From Pseudomonas graminis (GTDB lineage: Bacteria; Pseudomonadota; Gammaproteobacteria; Pseudomonadales; Pseudomonadaceae): a DNA stretch of 15,467 bases. Under the pieces are notes generated by a model. It saw nothing but the letters and a program-made list of their open reading frames with translations, searched no databases and was not told the origin of the DNA. The position numbers were made by a program, and so were the translations under genes. Of this stretch, positions 9,601 through 13,600 are shown one piece after another (within the stretch, counting starts at the first letter, position 1; each line of letters opens with the position of its first letter). The stretch is from contig NZ_MTSB01000035.1 in assembly GCF_002093745.1 (NCBI RefSeq), forward strand, positions 1-15,467, written 5' to 3'.

Positions 9601-10262
9601 TGGGCCGCTACCGGCAGGACGGCAACATCGAATACTTGGGCCGTAACGACGACCAGGTGAAAATTCGCGGTTTCCGTATCGAACTGGGTGAGATCGAAGC
9701 GCGCCTGGCCAGGCACGAAGCGGTCAGGGAAGCGGTGATCCTGGCTCGGGAAGATGAGCCGGGGGATGCCCGACTGGTGGCGTATTACACCGCGCCGATT
9801 GACAAGGTCGTGGTCGACAGCGGGATGTTGCGCATGTACTTGCAGGCCCAGTTGCCGGAGTACATGGTGCCCGCTGCCTATGTGCGCCTGGATGCGCTGC
9901 CGCTGACCGCCAACGGCAAGCTGGACCGCAAGGCATTGCCGGTTCCGGACAGCAGCGCTTACGTGACCCATCGCTATGAAGCACCGCAGGGCGAAACCGA
10001 GACCTGGCTGGCCACGCTCTGGGCCGAGTTGTTGAAGGTCGAGCGGGTTGGACGGCATGACCACTTCTTCGAACTGGGTGGGCATTCGCTGCTGGCGGTC
10101 AGCCTGATCGAGCGTATGCGTCAGGCCGGCCTGGAAGCCGATGTGCGCGTGCTGTTCGGTCAGTCGACGCTGGCCGCAGTGGCCGCATCGGTGTGCGTCG
10201 CCCAGTCCGTCGATGTGGCAGCATCAAAGGTTCCCACCATGAAAAGCAAACGCCGTATCTGA
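3..10262 (+). CDS. Multimodular NRPS, 3' part (A-T, then three C-A-T modules), no TE
   Basis: The gene is 5'-truncated by the window edge. The frame is open from base 3 (3419 codons) and begins inside an A domain at the A7 motif YRTGDL. The GTG at 45 is an internal valine codon, not a start. Domain order, with residue 1 at base 3: A tail (1-115), T (Ser166), C/E (HHISAGQGD at 266), A (A3 at 845, FDAS at 893), T (Ser1244), C/E (HHVAARQGD at 1344), A (A3 at 1922), T (Ser2314), LCL-type C (HHIVSDGWS at 2502), A (A3 at 2971), T (Ser3362), then a basic tail to 3419. The product is a cytoplasmic megasynthase that adds at least four residues to a peptide held on phosphopantetheine arms. With no thioesterase or reductase domain it must pass the chain to another protein, most simply the one encoded from 10508. 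No frameshift or broken core motif was seen. The family is certain; the product is inferred. Confidence 0.97.
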   Translation, partial: YRTGDLACWRADGTVEYLGRNDNQVKIRGFRIEPGEIELKLASHTAVKDAVVMAREDVPGDKRLVAYFTASDTNVDLEALRAHLHAQLPDYMVPSAYVQLDTLPLTPNGKLDRKALPAPDQQALVSRGYEAPQGAIETALAQIWQDVLQIERVGRHDHFFELGGHSLLAVKLIERMRQQDMSADVRVLFGQPTLSALAAAVGSGREVVVPDNAIPAGCTRITPDMLPLVELTQETLDLAVATVPGGAVNVQDIYPLAPLQEGVLYHHISAGQGDPYVLQATFSVSSHERIEVFASALQQVIDRHDILRTAVVWEGLEQPLQVVWRQASLIVEHLELSPRDGDIAEQLSERFASTRYRLNLTQAPLIRLACAQDSATGRWVMLLIFHHLALDHTALDVVREEMQAFMQGGGSELPAPIPYRNYVAQARLGADQHEHEVFFRDMLGDIDESTLVYGQASVHSDGTGIEEARRPLDTALSRRVRAQARHLGVSAASVMHLAWALVASKASGRDQVVFGTVLMGRMQGGDGADRALGMFINTLPLRVDIDARSVHEGVKSTHARLTALLAHEHASLALAQRCSAVVAPAPLFNALLNYRHSAADASAAQDASVWEGIESLSNQEHTNYPLAISVDDLGEDFLLTVLAMREIGAHRVCDTFASTLVHLIETLEQRPDTPLYNVQVLPANERRQLLETFNDNRTEYPEDQTVATLFEGQVEDWPDACAAVQDEQRLTYTELNARANRLAHYLASLGVSAGDTVAILLPRSLDLLVAQLAISKCAAVYVPLDINAPLERQTFMVQDSAARQLLTHQGRLTPQGVARIDLDSLDLHSQPEHNPLRDHTSGSAAYIMYTSGSTGTPKGVIVAHRGIVKLVRNNGYADFNALDRVAFASNPAFDASTMEVWAALLNGGQVVIIEHELLLDPPRLAQKLVSAGVTALFVTTAVFNQYVSLIGDTLAGLRFLMCGGERADPQVFRQLLSIAPDLRLIHCYGPTETTTFATTGHVTDVPPDMSNVPIGKPLANTQVYVLDQRQQLVPVGVPGEICIGGDGVALGYLNRPDLNAQSFIPDPFSAFEGARLYRSGDRGCWRADGRLEHLGRADGQVKLRGFRIEPGEIDARLQSCPGVHQAAVVVREDVPGQKQLVAYYTAEHADTDVAADTVHSWLRAALPDYMVPSAFVQLDHWPLNGNGKLDRKVLPAPDAQALPGNAYEAPQGEVETRLAEIWAQVLKVERVGRHDNFFALGGHSLLAVTLIERMRQEALRADIKVLFSQPTLAALAAALNQEQDIEVPANLIPADCQRIEPQMLPLARLDQDAIDRIVAAVPGGVANVQDIYALAPLQEGLLYHHVAARQGDPFILQSLLSLDSEERLIAVTRMLQKVIDRHDILRTAVFWKGLEAPVQVVLRNATLVSERVEPDPNAGDVIEQMRERFDAQNFRLDLGQAPLLQLPYAWDPVNRQYVVALVFHHLIMDHVAFDVVVAELQSLLLDETAALPAPVPYRNYIAQVRLGADDAAHERFFRDMLEDVQEPTLPFGQQTATGALHEVRQTLDQPTSQRVRHLARHLGVSAASLHHLAWGLVVGRVSARDDVVFGTVLVGRMRGGEGADRALGMFINTLPIRMQLGDQDVTQGVRQVHARLSGLLAHEHAPLALAQRCSGVAAPAPLFGALLNYRHSPVDDSVQANTAWRGIVGLQAHERTSYPLSLAVDDIGEGFLLTVQTTGGLDAQALCEYMQCALYHLVEALEQHPTAPLDSLSILPDAERARLLLSLNDTATGYPDRTTLHELFQAQVQRTPDAVAVVHGGQSLSYRELDRQSNQLAQHLAPLLDGHNAPVALCVERGLEMLVGLLGILKAGGCYVPLDPGYPVERLDYMLHNSEPVALLTLDGGAAGLSSGQIPLIGLNADAAWRRLAGNPVEQTSHARQLAYVIYTSGSTGQPKGVMVEHRGVVNLLCAMRDLTQAGANDCMLALTTIGFDIAGVELYMPLICGARTVVLDRRQSQDAQLLAEAISQHGATLMQATPATWRLLLDSDWAGAAGLKALCGGEALPVELARRIAARTAALWNVYGPTETTIWSSAQQFVSDDDSATCVSIGRPLANNRFYLLDPQGEPVPQGVAAELYIGGDGVARGYFNRPDLTAERFIEDPFSSEPGARLYRTGDLARYRPDGSLEYLGRNDFQVKIRGYRIELGEIETRLQALPDVREAVVMAVENGAGDLRLVGYYTGLQRSTAQLREPLLDVLPEFMVPTLFMHLDALPLTPNGKLDRKALPAPDVSASRCYQAPQGETETRLAALWADLLNVEQAGREDDFFELGGHSLLAMRLVSQVRQQWGVELELAEVFARPQLSAIAAHLATTARSTWPVITPVPRDADLPLSFAQQRLLFLARMEGASAAYHLPAGLSLKGTLDVTALHKALNRIVARHEALRTCFSQPSDGPALQRILPEDIGFNLTHSDLSGSENPAQSLKSLTQQEATQAFDLEHGPLIRGRLIRLGEDEHVLLVTLHHIVSDGWSMGILTTELSALYQAYLTGSHDPLPDLSVQYADYAAWQHRLLDSHVLQEQTDWWRSALAQAPALLTLPTDQPRPALQDYAGAVLPVCFDAQLTRQLKALSKRHGTTLYMTVLTAWAATLGRLAGQDQVVIGSPVANRMSAEVEGLIGLFVNTLALPVDLSGAPSVAQLLRKVRQLCLDAQARQALPFEHVVEAVKPVRSLSHSALFQAMLSWQNTENVDLTLGDLTLEGLAAPRQTAKFDLSLELGELDCQLQGTLEFATALFQPSTIERYRGYLENLLRAMVADADQPVAGIALPGEAERQQLAQFNATHMDYPLAQTVHGLFEAQVARTPHADALLHDGERLSYSVLNERANRLAWYLIKQGLQPDARVAICLERGIDMVVGLLAILKAGGGYVPLDPSYPADRLAYMLNDSSPSLVLAQTATLGLLAAAQAPVINVDDVIWQDASALNPQRETLTPAHLAYVIYTSGSTGLPKGVMIEHRNTVNFLTWAQRAFAPERLARTLFSTSLNFDLAVYECFAPLVSGGCVEIVRNVLELQNGTHDVTLINTVPSALKALLEGGGLGQGVHTVNVAGEALKRSLVESLFEKTQVRQLCNLYGPSETTTYSSWVAMTREEGFAAHIGKPIANTCFYVLDDYMNPVPLGVAGELYIGGAGVARGYLNRDELTAERFLTDPFSQAPGARMYRTGDLGRYRQDGNIEYLGRNDDQVKIRGFRIELGEIEARLARHEAVREAVILAREDEPGDARLVAYYTAPIDKVVVDSGMLRMYLQAQLPEYMVPAAYVRLDALPLTANGKLDRKALPVPDSSAYVTHRYEAPQGETETWLATLWAELLKVERVGRHDHFFELGGHSLLAVSLIERMRQAGLEADVRVLFGQSTLAAVAASVCVAQSVDVAASKVPTMKSKRRI
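78..102 (+). repeat. Direct repeat copy 1 at the A8 motif
   Basis: 25 nt encoding part of the A8 motif (KIRGFRIE) are identical to 9660-9684, within a longer near-identical tract covering GRNDxQVKIRGFRIE. Conserved core motifs give natural sites for recombination between modules. Confidence 0.75.
642..3840 (+). other. Module 2: dual C/E - A (Val/Ile-like) - T
   Basis: The C domain (about 642-2070) starts with the NVQDIYPLAPLQEG signature. It carries HHISAGQGD at 798-824, which fits the HH(I/L)xxxxGD motif of dual condensation/epimerization domains, and the active-site motif HHLALDH at 1158-1178. The A domain (about 2097-3595) has A3 (YTSGSTGTPKG, 2547-2579), A4 FDAS (2679-2690), A5 CYGPTE (2961-2978) and A10 (NGKLDRK from 3558). 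Specificity residues aligned by eye to GrsA positions 235-331 plus the A10 lysine read D-A-M-F-M-G-C-T-F-K. The ending TFK and the DA start are typical of branched aliphatic substrates, so Val or Ile is the likely substrate. The A2 region reads KCAAVYVPLDINAP instead of the common KAGGxYVPLDPxYP. The T domain has its serine at 3732-3734. Confidence 0.9.
2622..2644 (+). repeat. Direct repeat copy 1 inside a Val/Ile-type A domain
   Basis: A 23-nt stretch (encoding the NGYADFNA segment) is identical to 12665-12687. It sits in a longer region of high DNA similarity shared by the A domains of module 2 (first gene) and module 1 (second gene), including AFASNPAFDAST. It looks like a trace of A-domain duplication or gene conversion. 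Confidence 0.8.
3861..7060 (+). other. Module 3: dual C/E - A (Gly-like) - T
   Basis: The C/E domain (about 3876-5290) has HHVAARQGD at 4032-4058, with Val where Ile/Leu is usual, and HHLIMDH at 4392-4412. It should epimerize the Val/Ile-like residue of module 2. The A domain (about 5310-6810) has A3 (YVIYTSGSTGQPKG, 5772-5813), A4 FDIAGVE (5916-5936), A5 NVYGPTE (6186-6206) and A10 (NGKLDRK from 6774). Specificity residues read D-I-V-Q-L-G-V-I-W-K, close to the glycine code DILQLGLIWK as I remember it, so glycine is predicted. The T-domain serine is at 6942-6944. Its third-helix region (LVSQVRQQWGVELELAEVF) differs from the LIERMRQ...ADVRVLF type of the other carriers, and this carrier alone precedes an LCL domain. 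Confidence 0.9.
7074..10196 (+). other. Module 4: LCL-type C - A (Ala-like) - T
   Basis: This is the only non-dual condensation domain in the window. It opens with LPLSFAQQRLLFL (from 7110) and has the standard C3 motif HHIVSDGWS at 7506-7532, as in LCL domains that accept an unepimerized donor. That fits a glycine upstream. The A domain (about 8454-9945) has A3 (YTSGSTGLPKG, 8928-8960), A4 FDLAVYE (9063-9083), A5 NLYGPSETT (9318-9344) and A10 (NGKLDRK from 9912). The specificity residues read D-L-Y-N-N-A-L-T-Y-K. I recall the near-identical DLFNNALTYK as an alanine code, so alanine is predicted; the DLYN start also occurs in cysteine codes. The T-domain serine is at 10086-10088. The acceptor is the C/E domain at the start of the next gene, so the alanine is expected to become D. 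Confidence 0.9.
9660..9684 (+). repeat. Direct repeat copy 2 at the A8 motif
   Basis: Identical over 25 nt to 78-102, at the same A8 position in module 4 of the same gene. Confidence 0.75.
10197..10259 (+). other. Basic C-terminal tail, candidate donor docking motif
   Basis: After the last T domain come about 21 residues without domain signature, ending in the basic cluster KSKRRI. Protein-protein handover between NRPS subunits often uses a short C-terminal motif that binds an N-terminal docking domain on the next subunit. The downstream protein starts with an acidic TubC-like domain, so charge complementarity is plausible. The role is inferred from position and charge only. Confidence 0.4.
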
Positions 10263-10300
10263 CCTTTCGCAGCGCTCGCTGCTCATCCCCCCGCAGCATC

Positions 10301-10332
10301 AGGCCGTGTCCCCCTAAACCGGGACGCGGCCT
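10301..10332 (+). terminator. Strong 12-bp hairpin, terminator-like but without U-tract
   Basis: The arms at 10301-10312 (AGGCCGTGTCCC) and 10321-10332 (GGGACGCGGCCT) pair over 12 positions with a single G-T wobble, around the 8-nt loop CCTAAACC. It begins 38 nt after the stop codon of the first NRPS gene. The bases after it (CATCCCC) are not a T-run, so it is not a canonical intrinsic terminator. It could be a partial terminator, a 3'-end stabilising or processing structure between two cistrons, or a roadblock that sets the ratio of the two synthetases. The stem is seen directly; the function is open. Confidence 0.4.
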
Positions 10333-10435
10333 CATCCCCACGTCCGGCGTGCCCTGCAACCGTTCTGTCCCTGCTTGCCGTGACAGACAGTCCCTTGGCG
10401 ATGCTCTAGTTTTTTCCCATCCAGAAAAGTGGTCT

Positions 10436-10472
10436 GTCGCCTCTTTCGCGAAGCCGCGTTTCAGGTGGCGAC
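10436..10472 (+). promoter_or_regulatory. Inverted repeat with internal palindrome in the leader of the second NRPS gene
   Basis: A perfect 6-bp inverted repeat, GTCGCC (10436-10441) and GGCGAC (10467-10472), encloses 25 nt that include the 8-bp palindrome TTCGCGAA (10445-10452). It ends 35 nt before the ATG. It may fold as a leader hairpin or be a protein-binding site. In GC-rich DNA short repeats of this size arise by chance, so confidence is low. Confidence 0.25.
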
Positions 10473-10497
10473 CGACTCTTTACGAACTCTATAACGC

Positions 10498-10501
10498 AGG
10501 T
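10498..10501 (+). promoter_or_regulatory. Weak Shine-Dalgarno (AGGT) setting the start of the second NRPS gene
   Basis: AGGT sits 6 nt before the ATG at 10508. The frame stays open for more than 100 nt upstream but I found no in-frame ATG or GTG start there. The TubC-like docking domain also begins right at this ATG, so it is the preferred start. Confidence 0.6.
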
Positions 10502-10507
10502 CTCGCG

Positions 10508-10684
10508 ATGCTCTTCAACGAACTGATGGCTATCATTTCCGGTCACCCGATCCGTCTTCAACACGACAACGGTGATCTTGTCATCCTCGGTGACGACGAC
10601 AGTCTTGACGATGCCCTCATGGACGGCTTGCGGCAGCACAAGCGCGAGCTGATCGACCTGGTGAAGAAAAATGGCGGAGACTGG
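10508..10684 (+). other. N-terminal TubC-like docking domain
   Basis: The first 59 residues precede the C/E domain and have the layout of the TubC N-terminal docking family: a short helix (LFNELMAIISG), beta strands (PIRLQHDNGDLVIL), then helices (LDDALMDGLRQHKRELIDLV). The family forms a small fold that binds the C-terminal tail of the upstream NRPS or PKS subunit. An acidic stretch (GDDDSLDDALMD, residues 28-39) faces a basic tail on the upstream protein. Family recognition is by pattern, without a profile search. Confidence 0.75.
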
Positions 10685-13600
10685 CTCAGCCCGGCATTCC
10701 GCATCACGCCGGGCATGCTGCCGCTGGCGCAATTGAGTCAGGAGGCGATTGACCGGATTGTCGAAGGCATCCCCGGCGGGGCCGCCAACGTGCAGGACAT
10801 CTATCCGCTGGCGCCGCTTCAGGAAGGCATTCTCTACCACCATATTTCTGCGCCTCAAGGCGACCCTTACGTGTTGCACACCCTGTTCGGCGCAGAGAGC
10901 CGCGAACGGCTGGAGCAATTCGCTCAGGCGCTGCAAGGCGTCATCAATCGTCATGACATTCTGCGCACCGCCATGGTCTGGGAAGGGCTCGACGACCCCA
11001 TGCAGGTGGTTCTGCAGGAAGCTCGCCTGGACGTCGAGGAAGTCAGCCTTGATCCGGCCGCCGGGGACGTGACGCACCAATTGCAAGAACGCTTCGACAC
11101 CCGTCATTACCGCATGGACGTGCGTCAGGCACCGCTGATGCGACTGGTCTGGTCAGCCGACCCGGCCAATGCTCGCTGGGTGGCTATATTGCTGTTCCAT
11201 CACATGGCACTTGACCATGCGGCGCTGGAGCTGGTGCAACACGAGGCCCAGGCCTTCCTGCTGGGTGCCGAGGACACGCTGGCCGATGCCGTGCCTTATC
11301 GCAACTACGTCGCCCAGGCCCGTCTGGGTGCGGACCGTGACGCCCAGGAGACGTTTTTCCGCGACATGTTAGGGGATGTGGAAGAGCCGACCCTGCCGTT
11401 TGGCTTCAGCGATGCATTGGGTGCCGATGCGCATATAGAAGAAGTGCGCCTGCCGGTCGAGGATTCGCTGGCCAGGCGGTTGCGCGCTCAGGCGCGACGC
11501 CTGGGCGTCAGCACCGCCAGCCTGGCGCATCTGGCCTGGGCGCATGTCCTGGGGCGTATTTCCGGTCGCGAAGACGTGGTGTTCGGCACCGTACTGATGG
11601 GCCGCATGCAGGGCGGCGAGGGCGCCGAGCGGGCGCTGGGCATGTTCATCAACACCTTGCCGTTGCGCGTCGAGCTGGGCGCTCAGGGCGTTGCGGCCAG
11701 CATCAAGGCCACCCACCTGAGATTGACCGCGCTGCTGGGTCACGAACATGCCTCGCTGGCACTGGCCCAGCGTTGCAGCGGTGTGGCGGCACCGACGCCG
11801 TTGTTCGGTTCATTGTTCAACTACCGTCACGGCAGTGCTGCGCAGGCCGTGACCGCTCAGGCCAGCGCCGCCTGGCAAGGGTTGCAGGTGCTGGGGGGTG
11901 AAGAGCGCAGCAACTACCCGCTGACCGTTTCGGTCGACGACCTGGGCGAACAATTGTCACTGAGTGTGATGGCGCTGGCGCAGATTGGCGCGCAGCGTGT
12001 CGGCGAATACCTGTTGGCCGCCTTCGAGCAACTGGCCCAGGCGCTGGAGCAGGACCCGCAACGCACGCTGAACACGCTGGACATCCTGCCGCCGCAGGAG
12101 CGCTGGCAATTGCTGGTGGACTTCAATGACACCGCGCGCGTTTACCCGTGTGACAGCAGCGTGTCGGCGCTTTTTGAAGATCACGTCAGTCGTGATCCCG
12201 ATGCACCGGCCGCTGTGCAGGGCGACCGGCAACTCACCTACCGCGAGCTGAACGCTCAGGCCAATGCGCTGGCGGACCACTTGCAGGCGCAAGGCGTAAA
12301 GCCCGGCGATCACGTTGCCATCGAGCTGGAACGCTCCTTCGAGCTGCTGATCAGCCAACTGGCAATCCTCAAATGCGGCGCGGCCTACGTACCGCTGGAC
12401 GTCAATGCACCTGCCGAACGCTTGCAGTTCATTCTGGAGGACAGCCAGGCAACACGGCTGCTGAGCCTGAGCAGCCGCCCGACGCTGACCGGTATCCCGC
12501 GAGTGACACTGGACACCCTGACGCTGGACAGCGCAGGCGCTGCAAACCCGCCGCGCACGTCAACCGGCGAGGCTTCAGCCTACGTGATGTACACCTCCGG
12601 CTCCACCGGAACGCCAAAAGGCGTGGCCGTGCCGCACAGGGCAATCAGCCGGCTGGTCATCAATAACGGTTATGCCGATTTCAATGCTGCAGACCGTGTG
12701 GCGTTCGCCTCCAACCCGGCATTCGACGCCAGCACCCTGGAAGTCTGGGCGCCGCTGCTCAATGGCGGCTGCGTTGTGCTGGTGGAGCAAGACATCCTGT
12801 TGTCCCGCGAACGCTTCGCCGGGTTGCTGCTGGAACAGTCGGTCAGTGTGCTGTGGATGACCGCGGGCCTGTTTCACCAGTACGCAGCCGGCCTGAGCGA
12901 GGCGTTCAGTCAACTGCGGTACCTGATCGTCGGCGGTGATGTGCTGGACCCGGCAGTGATCGCAAAAGTGCTGGCACAGGGCGCCCCGCAACACCTTCTG
13001 AACGGCTACGGCCCGACTGAAGCCACGACGTTTTCGACCACCTGGGAAATCGACCGGGTGGAAGGCCCCAGCATTCCCATTGGCCGACCCATCGGCAACA
13101 GCCGCATTTACGTGCTCGATGCCCACCGTCGCCCAGCGCCTCTGGGGGTTGCCGGAGAGCTTTACATCGGCGGCCACGGCGTCGCCAAGGGCTACCTGAA
13201 CCGCCCCGAGCTGACCCGCGAAACCTTTATCAGCGACCCTTTCGACGAGCGAGTCGGCGCGATGCTGTACCGCACCGGTGACCTGGGCTGCTGGCAGGCT
13301 GATGGCAGCATTCAGTATTTGGGACGCAACGACGATCAGGTGAAGATTCGCGGTTTCCGCATCGAACCGGGAGAAATCGCTGCACGCTTGAGCGCCTGCG
13401 AAGGCGTGGCAGAGGCGGCGGTGATTGCCCGCGCCGATCAGGACCTGCGCGGCCAGAAAAGGCTGCTGGCCTACGTGACAGCAGAACCCGGCGTCGAACT
13501 CAGCGCACAGGCCCTGCGCGACGAATTGCTCGATTCGCTCGCCGAGTACATGGTGCCGTCTGCCTTTGTGGTGCTGGACACCTTGCCACTGACCGCCAAC

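Larger units (their letters stand above)
10263..10507. other. 245-bp intergenic gap between the two NRPS genes
   Basis: No gene is seen in this stretch. Stops and lack of any recognisable protein signature in the three forward frames, and the absence of a convincing reverse gene, argue for non-coding DNA. It contains a 12-bp hairpin (10301-10332), a weak TCTGTC/GACAGA inverted repeat (about 10366-10389), a six-T run (10410-10415), a GTCGCC/GGCGAC inverted repeat (10436-10472) and the ribosome binding site of the next gene. No confident sigma-70 promoter pair was found. Confidence 0.75.

Noticed and set aside
10410..10415. Six-T run as the end of an intrinsic terminator
   Set aside because: It is nearly 80 nt after the strong hairpin, and no stable stem directly precedes it.
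10490..10495. TATAAC as a -10 promoter element
   Set aside because: No -35 match at a suitable spacing, and transcription would begin only a few bases before the ATG and miss the ribosome binding site.
10508..10684. N-terminal piece as a remnant C domain or a starter lipoinitiation domain
   Set aside because: It has no C-domain motif, has the helix-strand-helix layout of TubC docking domains, and is directly followed by a complete C/E domain.
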